Assembly: GCF_902859895.1 (NCBI RefSeq)
Contig: NZ_CADIKM010000011.1
Span: forward strand, 1-64,000
Length of the DNA: 64,000 bases
From: Pararobbsia alpina
Lineage (GTDB): Bacteria; Pseudomonadota; Gammaproteobacteria; Burkholderiales; Burkholderiaceae
Direction: 5' to 3'
Every line of letters starts with the position of its first letter. Within the stretch, counting starts at the first letter, position 1. Positions 1-9,705 of the stretch are shown here, in pieces. The position numbers were made by a program, and so were the translations under genes. The notes beneath the pieces are model-generated. The model was not told the origin of the DNA and made no database searches. It saw nothing but the letters and a program-made list of their open reading frames with translations.

Positions 1-1
1 C

Positions 2-979
2 TTCGTCCAGGTCGCGCAACCCATCTCGGTGCGCAACGACCTCGGCCTGCGGCTCGCCGCGCGGACCTTGTGGCCGCTTGCGCTGCTATTGCCCGGTGCG
101 CTGATCCTCGTGCTGGTTGTCGTGAGCCGTGGGCTGCGCCCCGTGCACGCCCTCTCGCGCGCGCTTGGCGCGCGCTCGGCGAATGTGCTTCATCCGATCG
201 ATCCGCCCGAACACGTGCCCGTCGAACTGCGCCCCCTCGTCGACGGCCTCAACGACCTGCTCAGGCGGCTCGACCTCGCACTCCAGGGCCAGCGCACTTT
301 CATCGCCGATGCCGCCCATGAACTCCGTTCGCCGCTGACCGCGCTGCAGTTGCAGCTTCAACTCGCCGTGCGCGCCGGGACGGTGAGCGGCGACCCGGCC
401 GTGCTCGCGAAACTCGACGAACGCCTCAAGCGGACCATCCACCTCGTCAATCAGCTGCTCACGCTGGCCCGTGAAGATGCCGCCATGAACGCGCTGACGG
501 CATCATTCGATCTTCATGCGCTGGCTGCCCAGATCGTCGCGGACGCTTCGATCCTCGCCGAGCAAAAGCAGATCGACCTCGGGCTCGAGCCCTCGGGGCT
601 GGCCGCCGACACGGCATCTTGCCAGATCGATGGCGAAAGCCATGCCATCGGTGTGCTGCTCGGCAATCTCGTCGATAATGCCATCCGTTACACCCCGCGC
701 GGCGGCAAGGTCGACGTATCGATCGAGCGCGACGGTCACGGCGTCTGCATCGAGGTATCGGACAACGGCCCCGGCATCGAAGAGGGCGAAATCGAGCGCG
801 TATTCGACCGCTTTTATCGAGGCGAAGGCGTGACGCAGCTGGGTTCGGGCCTCGGTCTCGCGATCGCGAGGCAGATCGCCCTGCGCCATCGGGCCACGTT
901 GTCGATTCGCAAGCGCAGCCACGCGGGAGGGCTTGTTGTAAGAGTCGAAGGACTGCGCGCCGTCGAGCGTTCAGAGTGA
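2..979 (+). CDS. Sensor histidine kinase, QseC-type (5' end outside window)
   Basis: Inner-membrane sensor kinase of an OmpR-type two-component system. The reading frame is open from base 2, so the N-terminus and first membrane segment lie upstream. Visible in order are a membrane segment (about bases 80-125), a short HAMP-like linker, the HisKA box AHELRSPLTAL with the phospho-accepting His near base 317, an N box (NLVDNAIRYTP), a G1 box (DNGPGI) and a G2 box (GSGLGLAIA). The order and the linker wording match QseC/PmrB-like kinases. Its response regulator is presumably just upstream. The stop overlaps the GTG start of the next gene. The sensed signal is unknown. Confidence 0.9.
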   Translation, partial: FVQVAQPISVRNDLGLRLAARTLWPLALLLPGALILVLVVVSRGLRPVHALSRALGARSANVLHPIDPPEHVPVELRPLVDGLNDLLRRLDLALQGQRTFIADAAHELRSPLTALQLQLQLAVRAGTVSGDPAVLAKLDERLKRTIHLVNQLLTLAREDAAMNALTASFDLHALAAQIVADASILAEQKQIDLGLEPSGLAADTASCQIDGESHAIGVLLGNLVDNAIRYTPRGGKVDVSIERDGHGVCIEVSDNGPGIEEGEIERVFDRFYRGEGVTQLGSGLGLAIARQIALRHRATLSIRKRSHAGGLVVRVEGLRAVERSE

Positions 980-1701
980 ACACACCCGCTGCGGCGAACC
1001 CCATGCCCCATACCGACAACGTACTTCTCTCCACCTCCGGCGTCACGCGCCGCAGCACCGAGGGCGACCGGACCCTGCTGTCGCCCACCGACTTCACGCT
1101 GTGCGAAGGCGACCGCGTCGTCATCGCCGGCCCGGCCGGCTCGGGCAAGAGCGTGTTCATGCGTACGCTCGCCCTGCTCGACCGGCTCGATGGCGGTGTC
1201 GTCGCCTGGCGCCACGCACCCGTCGGGCACCACGACATCCCGGCCTTTCGCCGCCGCGTGAGCTATATCGCGCAACGACCGGCCATGATCGACGGCTCCG
1301 TCGAAGACAATTTGCGCTATCCGTTTTCCCTGAAGGTATATCGCGACCTGGCGTTCCGGCACGAAGCCACGATCGGGCTCGTAGCCGCCGCGGGCCGTGG
1401 CGCGGATTTCCTCGGCAAGCCCGCGGGCGACCTCTCGGGGGGCGAGGCCCAGATCACCGCGTTGATCCGGGTCCTCCAGCTCGATCCCGAAGTGCTGCTG
1501 CTCGACGAGCCAACGGCCGCGCTCGATCCCGCCTCGACGCGGGACATCGAGGCCCTGATCGACACATGGCTCGAAGGCGGCAGCGGACGCGCGGCCATCT
1601 GGATCTCGCACAACGACGCGCAGGCACAGCGCGTAGGCCGGCGCCATCTGTTCATGAACGGCGGCGTTCTGCGGGAATCCGTCGAGGCGAGCCCACGATG
1701 A
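976..1701 (+). CDS. ABC transporter ATP-binding protein, FetA (YbbL)-like
   Basis: Cytoplasmic ATPase of a two-gene ABC system. It has Walker A GPAGSGKS (residues 52-59), the signature LSGGEAQ, Walker B LLLDEPTAALD and an H-loop in WISHN. At 241 residues it is a single nucleotide-binding domain. The GTG start at 976 overlaps the kinase stop (GTGA). An ATG at 1003 is an alternative. The next gene is the partner membrane protein and overlaps by ATGA, so the two are translationally coupled. In E. coli the FetA/FetB pair is linked to iron export and oxidative stress; the substrate here is inferred from family only. Confidence 0.87.
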   Translation: MNTPAAANPMPHTDNVLLSTSGVTRRSTEGDRTLLSPTDFTLCEGDRVVIAGPAGSGKSVFMRTLALLDRLDGGVVAWRHAPVGHHDIPAFRRRVSYIAQRPAMIDGSVEDNLRYPFSLKVYRDLAFRHEATIGLVAAAGRGADFLGKPAGDLSGGEAQITALIRVLQLDPEVLLLDEPTAALDPASTRDIEALIDTWLEGGSGRAAIWISHNDAQAQRVGRRHLFMNGGVLRESVEASPR

Positions 1702-2507
1702 GCGGATATCAGAACCTGAGCCTCCTTGACCTGGCTATCGCCGCATCGCTGATTCTTGTGAACGGCGCGTTGTCGATTGCGCTGAAGCTCGATCTCGAAC
1801 GCAAGCTCGCCTGGGCGGCGGTCCGCACGGTCGCGCAATTGCTCCTGATCGGCTACCTGCTTGACCGCATCTTTGCCTTCGACCGATGGTATGTCGTGTT
1901 GCCTGTCATCGCTATCATGACGCTGATCGCGGGTTTGACCGCTTCGAACCGCGGCAAGCGCACGTACCGGGGCCAGCGCGTCGATAGCATCGCCTCGATC
2001 TGGGGGAGTTCGTGGCTGGTCGGGGCGATCTGCCTGTTCGTCATCATTCGCGTGCACCCCTGGTACGAGGCGCAGTACGCGATCCCCCTGCTCGGCATGA
2101 TTCTCGGCAACACGCTGACCGGCGTCTCACTCGGCATCGAGAGGATGACGCAGGAACTGACGGCCGGGCGCGGCCTGGTGGAGATGTCGCTCGCCCTCGG
2201 TGCCACGCGCTGGGAGGCAGCCCAGGACGCGATGCGGCAGGCGGTGCGAGCCGGCCTCATTCCGACCTTGAACCAGATGGCCGTAGTCGGCATCGTCAGC
2301 CTGCCGGGCATGATGACGGGCCAGGTACTGGCCGGCCAATCCCCTTTGCAGGCCGTGCGGTATCAGATCGTCGTCATGTTCCTGCTGGCCGCATCCACCG
2401 GACTCGGAACGGTCGGCGCGGTGATGCTGACCTATCTTCGACTGTTCACGCCGGAGCACCGGTTCGCCGCTGAACGTCTCGTCAGCGTGGCGAAAAGCGG
2501 GACTTAG
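1698..2507 (+). CDS. ABC transporter permease, FetB (YbbM)-like
   Basis: Integral membrane partner of the preceding ATPase, 269 residues with about seven hydrophobic segments. Family features include the N-terminal LxLLDLAIAASLILVNGALS stretch, the loop with ASNRGKRTYRG, and the conserved region LGATRWEAAQDAMRQAVR followed by P-rich LNQMAVVGIVSLPGMMTGQ. The ATG at 1698 overlaps the ATPase stop. The following 209 bases hold no convincing gene. The likely role is metal (iron) export or homeostasis, inferred from the FetAB family. Confidence 0.87.
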   Translation: MSGYQNLSLLDLAIAASLILVNGALSIALKLDLERKLAWAAVRTVAQLLLIGYLLDRIFAFDRWYVVLPVIAIMTLIAGLTASNRGKRTYRGQRVDSIASIWGSSWLVGAICLFVIIRVHPWYEAQYAIPLLGMILGNTLTGVSLGIERMTQELTAGRGLVEMSLALGATRWEAAQDAMRQAVRAGLIPTLNQMAVVGIVSLPGMMTGQVLAGQSPLQAVRYQIVVMFLLAASTGLGTVGAVMLTYLRLFTPEHRFAAERLVSVAKSGT

Positions 2508-2716
2508 TGGATGTGATGCGCCTGCCCATCATGCCGAGCAAGCGTGATACGCAAGCAATTCGACGAAGAGTGTGCGCAGGGTCGACCAGTTGCTGCCCGA
2601 GCCGGCCGGTTCGATGCGCACGCCTTGATCGTGGCTCTTGCGTTCCATGATGATCCCCTGTGTGAGTGTGTTGCCCCGATTGTCACAAATGGGCAAGCAC
2701 ACGTCACATTGATTGA

Positions 2717-3847
2717 TCAAATCCCGGGGATAGCGAGGCCCGATGGAGCGAAGCGGCTGTTCAAGCCCTCGATCGTCTCGACGGTCTCGCGCATGAGCGC
2801 GGCGACCAATTCCGCGGCGGGCAATGCACGTGACAGCCGCACGGCCTGGCCGGCCCACTGTGCCGCATATTCTGAATTGCCTTGCGCCTTTGCGGCTGCG
2901 TGCAGCGCCTTGCCGGCGTCGTATGCGATCGGGTAGTCCGGTACTGCGGGGCGTTGCGGATCGTGGTCGAGTTCGCTGATGCGGTTCTCGATGCCGCGCG
3001 CGGCACGTCCCGAGATCGCCTCGATGAATGTAGTGCGACTGTGCGGATCGACGAGCGCCGCACGATAGGCGGCATCGGCGCCGGATTCCGGTGACGCGAC
3101 AAACGCGGTGCCAAGTTGTGCCGCCTGCGCACCCAGCGCGAGCGCGGCTGCAATGCCTGCGCCGTCCATGATGCCGCCCGAAGCGATCACCGGTAGTGGA
3201 CTTTCCCGCACGATCAGCCGCACGAGCGCCATCGTGCCGAGTGCTTCATCGCGCAAGGCAGGATCGAACGTGCCGCGATGACCGCCGGCTTCGACGCCCT
3301 GCGCGACAATGCCGTCGATGCCCGCCGCCGCGATCTGTGCCGCATCGTCGAGATTGGTCGCACTCGCCAGCAGCACGATGCCTGCGTCCTTCAGTGCCGC
3401 GATTTTCTTCGCGGATGGCAATCCAAAATGAAAACTGACCACTGCGGGACGCTCATCCAAAAACATCTCGAACATCGCCTCGTCCGCGACGAAGCTCGTG
3501 TAGATCTCGCGCAGCGAAGCCGGCGCAGTCACGCCGAAGCGCGCGAAGTGCGGCGCAAGGTACTGAAGCCAACGTGCCTCGCGCGCCGGATCGGCTACCG
3601 CGGGTACATGGGTAAAGACATTGACATTGAACGGCCTGTTGCTCGCTGCGCGGATCTCGTGAATGGCGGCCCGGGCGCCGTCGGCGTTCATCGCACCGAC
3701 CCCGAGCGAGCCGAGCGCACCCGCGTTCGAAACCGCCGCGGCCAGCGCGGGCGTGCCGACACCGGCCATCGGCGCCTGGATGATCGGCACCGCAATGCCG
3801 AGCCGGACAAGCAGATCGTTGCCTCGGTGATGAGGGGAGATCGTCAT
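2717..3847 (-). CDS. Nitronate monooxygenase (NPD family)
   Basis: FMN-dependent enzyme, 376 residues, the usual size for class I nitronate monooxygenases, which oxidise toxic alkyl nitronates such as propionate 3-nitronate to the aldehyde and nitrite. Seen are [22 protein letters not shown] near the N-terminus (FMN binding), the HFGLPS segment, [12 protein letters not shown] and the phosphate-binding SGGIMDG. It stands alone and lies convergent with the FetAB pair; the downstream metR gene on the same strand begins 0.9 kb upstream of it. Older databases label this family 2-nitropropane dioxygenase. No signal peptide is visible. Confidence 0.9.
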   Translation of the reverse strand: MTISPHHRGNDLLVRLGIAVPIIQAPMAGVGTPALAAAVSNAGALGSLGVGAMNADGARAAIHEIRAASNRPFNVNVFTHVPAVADPAREARWLQYLAPHFARFGVTAPASLREIYTSFVADEAMFEMFLDERPAVVSFHFGLPSAKKIAALKDAGIVLLASATNLDDAAQIAAAGIDGIVAQGVEAGGHRGTFDPALRDEALGTMALVRLIVRESPLPVIASGGIMDGAGIAAALALGAQAAQLGTAFVASPESGADAAYRAALVDPHSRTTFIEAISGRAARGIENRISELDHDPQRPAVPDYPIAYDAGKALHAAAKAQGNSEYAAQWAGQAVRLSRALPAAELVAALMRETVETIEGLNSRFAPSGLAIPGI

Positions 3848-3874
3848 GGTAGGGTCCTCGAAAGGTTCTTACCC

Positions 3875-4786
3875 TCAGAGTAGTTCAATACCATCGAGCT
3901 GTGCGGCACAAGTGTCCCGCACGATCGAAACGAAGTCGCGGAAGAAAGGCCGGTTCGCAAAGCTCTTCGTGCCCGTCGCATACAGCTCGCTCCATAAGCC
4001 TCGTGCACCGATCCGCTTGGCAAGCACATAGTCGTGGCCGACATAGTTCTTCACCCCCCAATTGGGCAACGCCGCGATGCCGCGACGACTGGCAACCAGC
4101 TGCATGATCGCGATGGTCAATTCCGCTGTCCGTCTTTCCAGCTTGATGCCGGCAGGCTCCAGCACATCGCGGATCAGGTCGATGCGCATTTCCGGCACCG
4201 GATAGGTGATCAGCGTCTCGCCGCGAAAATCCTCCGCCACCAGTCGCCGCTTGCCGCGCAGCCGGTGTTCATTCGCCATGACCGCAAGGATCTCAAAACG
4301 AAACAGCGGTGAAACGTGAATGCTTTTCTTCGTGTCCGGCAGGGATCCGATCACCACGTCGGCCTTGCCGTCGGCCAGCAGTCTGATCGGGTCCGCATGA
4401 AAACCCGCGACGAGATCGACTTCGACTTCGGGCCAGCGGCTGCGAAACTCGTCCATGACCGGCATCAGCCAGTCGAAGCAGGTGTGGCACTCGAGCACGA
4501 TGCGCAACTCGCCGCGCGTGTCGCCCTTGAGCCGTGCGATATCCCGCTCCGCCGCGCTGAACGCGGCCATGGTCTCTCGCGCGAGCGCCAGAAAACGCTC
4601 ACCCGCGATCGTGAAGCGAAGCCCCTGCCGTGTCCGTTCGAACAGCGAGACGTCGTAGTGCGTCTCGATGTCCTTGATCTGATGCGAGAGCGCGGACTGG
4701 CTCAGATTGACGCGCTCGGCGGCCATGACCAATTTGCCCGATTCGGCGATGGCCACGAGCGAACGCAAATGGCGAAGTTCAAGCAT
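3875..4786 (-). CDS. metR: LysR-family regulator of methionine synthesis, MetR
   Basis: LysR-type activator, 303 residues. The N-terminal winged helix-turn-helix includes MLELRHLRSLVAIAESGKL and RVNLSQSALSHQIKDIE; the rest is the periplasmic-binding-like co-inducer domain (homocysteine in characterised MetR). It is divergent from metE with 155 bases between, and that gap holds a TGAA-N5-TTCA dyad, the known MetR target. The sequence start (LELRHLRSL) and context together support MetR over a generic LysR. Confidence 0.88.
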   Translation of the reverse strand: MLELRHLRSLVAIAESGKLVMAAERVNLSQSALSHQIKDIETHYDVSLFERTRQGLRFTIAGERFLALARETMAAFSAAERDIARLKGDTRGELRIVLECHTCFDWLMPVMDEFRSRWPEVEVDLVAGFHADPIRLLADGKADVVIGSLPDTKKSIHVSPLFRFEILAVMANEHRLRGKRRLVAEDFRGETLITYPVPEMRIDLIRDVLEPAGIKLERRTAELTIAIMQLVASRRGIAALPNWGVKNYVGHDYVLAKRIGARGLWSELYATGTKSFANRPFFRDFVSIVRDTCAAQLDGIELL

Positions 4787-4849
4787 GAGGGTCGCTTTCG
4801 ATGATCGATGCAGTGGAGGCAGATACAGTGAAGGCGCCTATCCTTGATA

Positions 4850-4862
4850 TGAACCACATTCA
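4850..4862. promoter_or_regulatory. MetR box upstream of metE
   Basis: The sequence TGAACCACATTCA is an exact TGAA-N5-TTCA dyad, and one further flanking A/T pair extends it. This is the published MetR recognition pattern. It lies 80 bases before the metE ATG and 64 bases before metR, so one site could serve both divergent genes. Confidence 0.75.
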
Positions 4863-4941
4863 TACCAGGATGAAAACATGTCGCTTGATGAATAGTAGCG
4901 TGAACCACACACTGCACGCCATTCAATCTCTGGAGATGCAC

Positions 4942-7215
4942 ATGGCCCGCACCCATCTACTCGGTTTTCCTCGCATCGGCGCGAACCGTGAGCTCAAGTT
5001 CGCCCAGGAGTCGTTCTGGCGCGGCGAGTCCGATGAAGCCGGCCTGCTCGGCGTCGCGAAGGAACTGCGTCGGCGCCATTGGGAACTGCAACGCGCCGCC
5101 GGGCTCGACTTCGTCGCGGCAGGCGACTTTGCTTACTATGACCAGGTGCTCAGCACGAGTGCCTTGCTGGGTGCCCTGCCCGCGCGCTTCGGCTTCGACC
5201 CGGCCGAACTGTCGCTTGCGCAGTACTACGAGCTCGCCCGCGGCAACAAGGCGCAGCCCGCCATGGAGATGACGAAGTGGTTCGACACGAACTACCACTA
5301 TCTCGTGCCGGAACTCGACGCGGAAACGACCTTCGACCACGGTGTCGACTGGCTGTTCGAGGAGATCGACGAAGCCCTCGCGCTGGGCCTGCCCGTCAAG
5401 CCGGTGCTGATCGGACCCGTGACCTATCTGCGGTTGTCGAAATCGCACGTGACCGGCTTTGACCGGCTGACCTTGCTGCCCGCGCTCGTCGCCGGGTATT
5501 CGCGCGTCCTGCAGCGGCTGAAGGAACGCGGCATCGAGTGGGTTCAGCTCGACGAGCCCGCCTTATGCCTCGATCTCGAGCCGCAATGGCTCGATGCCTT
5601 CACCGCGGCGTATGAAGCGCTCGATGCCGCTGGTCTCAAGATCCTCCTGGCAAGCTACTTCGAAACGGCCGCCGACCATGCCGGGCTCGTCGCGAAGCTG
5701 CCCGTCCAGGGCGTCCATATCGATCTTGTTCGTGCCGCGGGACAGCTGGATGCGTGGCGGGCCGTATTGCCCGCACAGACCATCCTGTCGGTCGGCGTGG
5801 TGGACGGACGCAACATATGGCGCTCCGATCTGCGCAAGATTGCAAGATCGCTCGCCTCGCTGCAGGCGGAGCTCGGCGAGCGCCTGTGGATCGCGCCTTC
5901 CTGCTCGTTGTTGCACACACCGGTCTCGCTCGGGGCGGAACGCAAGCTCGATGCCGAGATCAAGTCCTGGCTTGCCTTCGCGACCGAAAAACTCGACGAG
6001 CTCAGCGTGATCGCCCGCGCCGTGAACGAAGGCGAAGCTGCCGTCGAGTCGCAATTGTCGGCTTCGGATGCGGCACGCTTCGCCCGCAGGACATCGAGCC
6101 GGGTCGTCAATCAACTGGTGCAGCGAACATTGGCTGCGGTGACAGACGACATGGCCACCCGCAAGAGTGGCTTTGCCGAACGCAACCGCCGCCAGCGCGA
6201 CGCACTGCAACTGCCTGCGCTGCCGACCACCACGATCGGCTCGTTTCCGCAGACGCCGGCGATCCGGCAGACCCGTGCCGCATACAAGCGCGGCGAGCTG
6301 AGCGCGCTCGAGTATCTCGAACGCATCCGTGCCGAAATCGAAACGACCGTGCGCCGGCAGGAAGCGCTCGGGCTCGATGTGCTCGTGCATGGCGAGGCCG
6401 AACGCAACGATATGGTCGAGTATTTCGGCGAGCAATTGTGGGGCTATGCGTTCACCGAGAACGGCTGGGTGCAGAGCTATGGATCGCGCTGCGTCAAGCC
6501 GCCGATCATCTACGGCGACGTCTATCGGCCGGAACCGATGACCGTCGAAACGACACGCTATGCCCAGTCACTGACACGCAAGCACATGAAGGGCATGTTG
6601 ACCGGCCCGGTGACCATGTTGCAATGGTCTTTCGTGCGCGACGATCAACCGCGTTCGACCACCGCGCTGCAACTGGCGCTGGCGATTCGCAGCGAAGTCC
6701 GCGACCTCGAGGCCGCGGGCATTCGGGTGATCCAGATCGACGAGCCCGCCTTCCGCGAAGGCTTGCCCTTGCGCAAGGGCGACTGGGCGGCTTATCTGCT
6801 ATGGGCAGTCCGCGCGTTCAGAATCTCCGCCGCGTCGGTCGCCGACGAAACGCAGATCCATACGCATATGTGCTATTCGGAGTTCAACGACATTCTGCCG
6901 TCGATCGCCGCGATGGATGCAGACGTCATCACGATCGAAACGTCGCGTTCAGCCATGGAATTGCTCGACGGATTCGGTGAATTCGACTATCCGAATGAAA
7001 TTGGACCCGGCGTCTACGACATCCACTCTCCGCGCGTGCCGAGTGTCGAGGCGATCGAGCGGCTGCTCCTGCGTGCATGCGAAGTCATCCCCGCGGAACG
7101 CCTCTGGGTCAACCCGGACTGCGGCCTGAAGACGCGGGGCTGGCCGGAAACGGAAGCCGCGCTCGCCAATATGGTGCAGGCCGCGAAGACATTGCGCGGC
7201 AAGCTGGCGGCGTGA
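4942..7215 (+). CDS. metE: Cobalamin-independent methionine synthase
   Basis: 5-methyltetrahydropteroyltriglutamate-homocysteine methyltransferase, the last step of methionine synthesis, cytoplasmic. It has 757 residues, typical of the family. The ATG at 4942 is chosen because it follows GGAGA by five bases and gives the standard [13 protein letters not shown] start; an in-frame ATG at 4936 and a longer open frame from 4801 lack that support. The zinc ligands are present: His642 and Cys644 in HTHMCYSEF, Glu in TIETSRS, and Cys727 in NPDCGLKTR, matching E. coli 641, 643, 665 and 726 with an offset of one. Divergent from metR. Confidence 0.97.
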   Translation: MARTHLLGFPRIGANRELKFAQESFWRGESDEAGLLGVAKELRRRHWELQRAAGLDFVAAGDFAYYDQVLSTSALLGALPARFGFDPAELSLAQYYELARGNKAQPAMEMTKWFDTNYHYLVPELDAETTFDHGVDWLFEEIDEALALGLPVKPVLIGPVTYLRLSKSHVTGFDRLTLLPALVAGYSRVLQRLKERGIEWVQLDEPALCLDLEPQWLDAFTAAYEALDAAGLKILLASYFETAADHAGLVAKLPVQGVHIDLVRAAGQLDAWRAVLPAQTILSVGVVDGRNIWRSDLRKIARSLASLQAELGERLWIAPSCSLLHTPVSLGAERKLDAEIKSWLAFATEKLDELSVIARAVNEGEAAVESQLSASDAARFARRTSSRVVNQLVQRTLAAVTDDMATRKSGFAERNRRQRDALQLPALPTTTIGSFPQTPAIRQTRAAYKRGELSALEYLERIRAEIETTVRRQEALGLDVLVHGEAERNDMVEYFGEQLWGYAFTENGWVQSYGSRCVKPPIIYGDVYRPEPMTVETTRYAQSLTRKHMKGMLTGPVTMLQWSFVRDDQPRSTTALQLALAIRSEVRDLEAAGIRVIQIDEPAFREGLPLRKGDWAAYLLWAVRAFRISAASVADETQIHTHMCYSEFNDILPSIAAMDADVITIETSRSAMELLDGFGEFDYPNEIGPGVYDIHSPRVPSVEAIERLLLRACEVIPAERLWVNPDCGLKTRGWPETEAALANMVQAAKTLRGKLAA

Positions 7216-7294
7216 GCGGTCATGGTTCCTGAATCCCTTATGCGTCTGCCTCCCTGGACGTCGGCACGCCGTCTAGGTGATTTGCTTGCTTGCG

Positions 7295-7313
7295 ATCAAC
7301 CAACTTAGTTGAT
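7295..7313. promoter_or_regulatory. Candidate LacI operator over the -10 region of the sugar ABC operon
   Basis: A 19-bp near-perfect dyad (8 of 9 pairs) contains the perfect 11-mer CAACTTAGTTG. A GATAAT -10-like hexamer begins inside it (7311-7316), 63 bases before the first gene. Position and form suit repression by the LacI protein encoded at the end of the cluster; this is inference. Confidence 0.45.
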
Positions 7314-7378
7314 AATGTTTCAACACCAATTGAAGATAAGAACGACCCTTAAGCGTCATCGTCAACGGAGACAAGGGT

Positions 7379-8683
7379 ATGACTGTCCTCAGCGAAGCCG
7401 TGCCGATCCATTGCCAGCGAGCTTTGCTCGCCAGTGTCAGCCTCGCCGCGGTGCTTGCGTGGTCGCCACCGGCCGTCGCTGCGGACGTGAGGGGCGAGCT
7501 TGTCGTCATCGACTACACATCGGGTTCCGAGCGTGATCTGATCAGCGACCTCGAAGCGACCTTCGTCAAGGCGCACCCCGGTGTAAAGTTCCGCGAAATC
7601 AGTCTTACCGTGCAAGGCGATGCGCGCGGAGCGATTCGCACCTCGCTGATGGGCGGCGAAAAAGCCGATCTCCTGATCAACACATGGCCCGCATTCCGCG
7701 CCGAACTGGCCGGCGCCGGCATGCTGCGGCCCATAGACAAGCCATGGGACGCCAACAAGTGGAGCGATAATCTCGCGGACGGCTGGCGGCGTCTCGGTCA
7801 ATCAAATGGCGTGACGTATGGCGTCACCTACACATACGGCGACCGCAGCGGCATCTTCTATCGGCCCGATGTCCTCAAGAAAGCCGGCATCGCGACTCCG
7901 CCAGCCAATTGGGCCGATTTCCTCGCCTCGTTCAAAAAGCTCAACGCGGTCGGCGTCACGCCGATCGCGATGCCGGGCAAGGTCTGGGCGCATGCCGACT
8001 GGTTCGAAACCCTGCTGCTGCGCACGGGCGGAGTCGAGACCGCCTCGAAACTGGCCGCGCACAAGATCGCGTGGACCGATCCAGTGGTCAAGAAGGCGCT
8101 CCAGCGATTTGCAGAAATGCTCAAGGCCAATTGCTGCGGGACGGCGAACCAGATGCTTGCGACCGACTGGGACAACGCCGCCGACGAGGTGCTCAAGTCC
8201 GGCACGCATGGCTACGACCTGATCGGGATGTGGGTCAACACACGCGCGCAGGCCGACTACAAGCTCAAGGAAGGCACCGACTACGCACTCTTCCAGTTCC
8301 CCGCAATGGGCCTCGGTCATGACGACACGACGAGCGTCGACACGAAGGAATTCCTCGAGCTCAATTCCGGCTCGAACCAGGCGGCCGCAGAGGCGTTTCT
8401 TGGCTGGGTGACCGGTGCCGAGGCGGTGACCATTCTTGCAAAGCACGGCGCGGCATCGCCAAGCAAGAAGACCAACCCCTCGCTCTATGGCCCGGTCATC
8501 GCAACTTCGATCAAGGCGGTCGAATCGTCGAAGACCCAGTTCGTGCTCGGCGATCTGCTGCCCGGCGATCTCGTCGATGAGTACCGGGTGCAGTTACAGC
8601 GCTTCCTGCAGGACCCGTCGGATGCCAATATCGACAAGGTCCTTGCGGCCATCGAAGCAAAGGCGGCCGAGTCATACAAATGA
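7379..8683 (+). CDS. ABC sugar transporter, extracellular solute-binding protein (family 1)
   Basis: Periplasmic binding protein of a carbohydrate-uptake (CUT1) importer, 434 residues. It starts at ATG 7379, eight bases after GGAG. A Sec signal peptide is visible to about residue 34 (hydrophobic LLASVSLAAVLAWSPPAVA ending at an AxA site). The body shows the family-1 pattern, with conserved SGIFYRPDVLKKAGI and PANWADFLASFKKL. The stop overlaps the ATG of the first permease (ATGA), starting an operon of binding protein, two permeases and a glycoside hydrolase. The substrate is not evident, probably an oligosaccharide or glycoside. Confidence 0.92.
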   Translation: MTVLSEAVPIHCQRALLASVSLAAVLAWSPPAVAADVRGELVVIDYTSGSERDLISDLEATFVKAHPGVKFREISLTVQGDARGAIRTSLMGGEKADLLINTWPAFRAELAGAGMLRPIDKPWDANKWSDNLADGWRRLGQSNGVTYGVTYTYGDRSGIFYRPDVLKKAGIATPPANWADFLASFKKLNAVGVTPIAMPGKVWAHADWFETLLLRTGGVETASKLAAHKIAWTDPVVKKALQRFAEMLKANCCGTANQMLATDWDNAADEVLKSGTHGYDLIGMWVNTRAQADYKLKEGTDYALFQFPAMGLGHDDTTSVDTKEFLELNSGSNQAAAEAFLGWVTGAEAVTILAKHGAASPSKKTNPSLYGPVIATSIKAVESSKTQFVLGDLLPGDLVDEYRVQLQRFLQDPSDANIDKVLAAIEAKAAESYK

Positions 8684-9705
8684 CGGGCCCCGCTCATGAC
8701 CGGCACGGCGGGCCAGATAGCGGGCGGCGGGCGAGCGGCGAAAGCGAGGCCGATGCCGTGGGCAAGACCGCCACGGCCGCCTCCGGCACGCAGCAAACGC
8801 ACGACACCGCGCGCCGCCGCAGCATGCACGGGTGGCGGCTCGGTGAAACGCCGGCCGCTTACCTGCTGCTCGCGCCCGTACTCGTGCTGTTCGCGTTCGC
8901 CGTGGTGTATCCCTTGCTCGACACCATCCGCCTGAGTTTCTACGACATCAAGGGCCTCGGCCGGCCTCGCTTCTTCGGGTTCGGCAACTACACCACGCTG
9001 TTCCGGGACGTCAATTTCCGGCAGTCCTTGTCCACGACGTTGGTCTGGACGCTCGCGACAACTGCGCTGACCGTCGGCATCGGCTGGTTTCTCGCGATCA
9101 TTTGCTCGTTCGCGCCGCTCGCGACTGCCCTGCCGCGCGTCCTGATCTTCGCGGCCTACGGCATTGCCGAGACGGTGACCGGCTTTATCTGGCTGGGCAT
9201 CTTCCGGCCCGACGCCGGAGGTCTGCTCAATGCGATGCTCACCGCCACCGGTCTAGGCGGGCTCTCACATGCCTGGCTCGGCGATCCGTCGACCGCGCTC
9301 GGCGCGCTTATCGTCGCCTACTCGTGGGCGCAAGTCGGCTTGCCACTGATGCTGTGCTTCGCCGCGACGCAGGCCATTCCGCAATCGATCATCGAAGCGG
9401 CCTATATGGATGGTGCGAAGACACTCTCCGTCATGCGCCACATCGTCATGCCCCTGTCACTTCCCGGCGTACGCGTCGCGATCTTCATCAACCTGCTCGG
9501 CAGCCTTCGCGCATTCGATACGATTTTCGTCATGACGGGCGGCGGCCCCGTGCGTTCGACCGAAACGGTCGGCTTCTTCATGTTTCGCGAGTCGATGACG
9601 CAATTCAAGCTCGGCTACGGCGCGGCCTCTACGGTGGTGCTGCTGATTGCCGTGCTCGTCGTGTCGATCCCGGCGATCATCCAGCGCACGGCGGGAGCAA
9701 GATGA
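8680..9705 (+). CDS. ABC sugar transporter permease 1 (MalF/UgpA-like)
   Basis: Inner-membrane permease, 341 residues with about six membrane segments after an unusually long hydrophilic N-terminal tail of roughly 50 residues. The EAA cytoplasmic loop that docks the ATPase is visible as EAAYMDGAKTLSVMRHIVMP. It is coupled at both ends by ATGA overlaps to the binding protein and second permease. The long tail raises the chance of a later start, for example the ATG at 8824 (MHGWRLGETP), but the overlap favours 8680. Confidence 0.9.
   Translation: MTGPAHDRHGGPDSGRRASGESEADAVGKTATAASGTQQTHDTARRRSMHGWRLGETPAAYLLLAPVLVLFAFAVVYPLLDTIRLSFYDIKGLGRPRFFGFGNYTTLFRDVNFRQSLSTTLVWTLATTALTVGIGWFLAIICSFAPLATALPRVLIFAAYGIAETVTGFIWLGIFRPDAGGLLNAMLTATGLGGLSHAWLGDPSTALGALIVAYSWAQVGLPLMLCFAATQAIPQSIIEAAYMDGAKTLSVMRHIVMPLSLPGVRVAIFINLLGSLRAFDTIFVMTGGGPVRSTETVGFFMFRESMTQFKLGYGAASTVVLLIAVLVVSIPAIIQRTAGAR

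Noticed and set aside
1101-1697. In-frame upstream extension of the FetB-like gene across the ATPase gene
   Set aside because: The extension is Arg/Pro-rich shadow translation; the ATGA overlap at 1698 gives the standard start.
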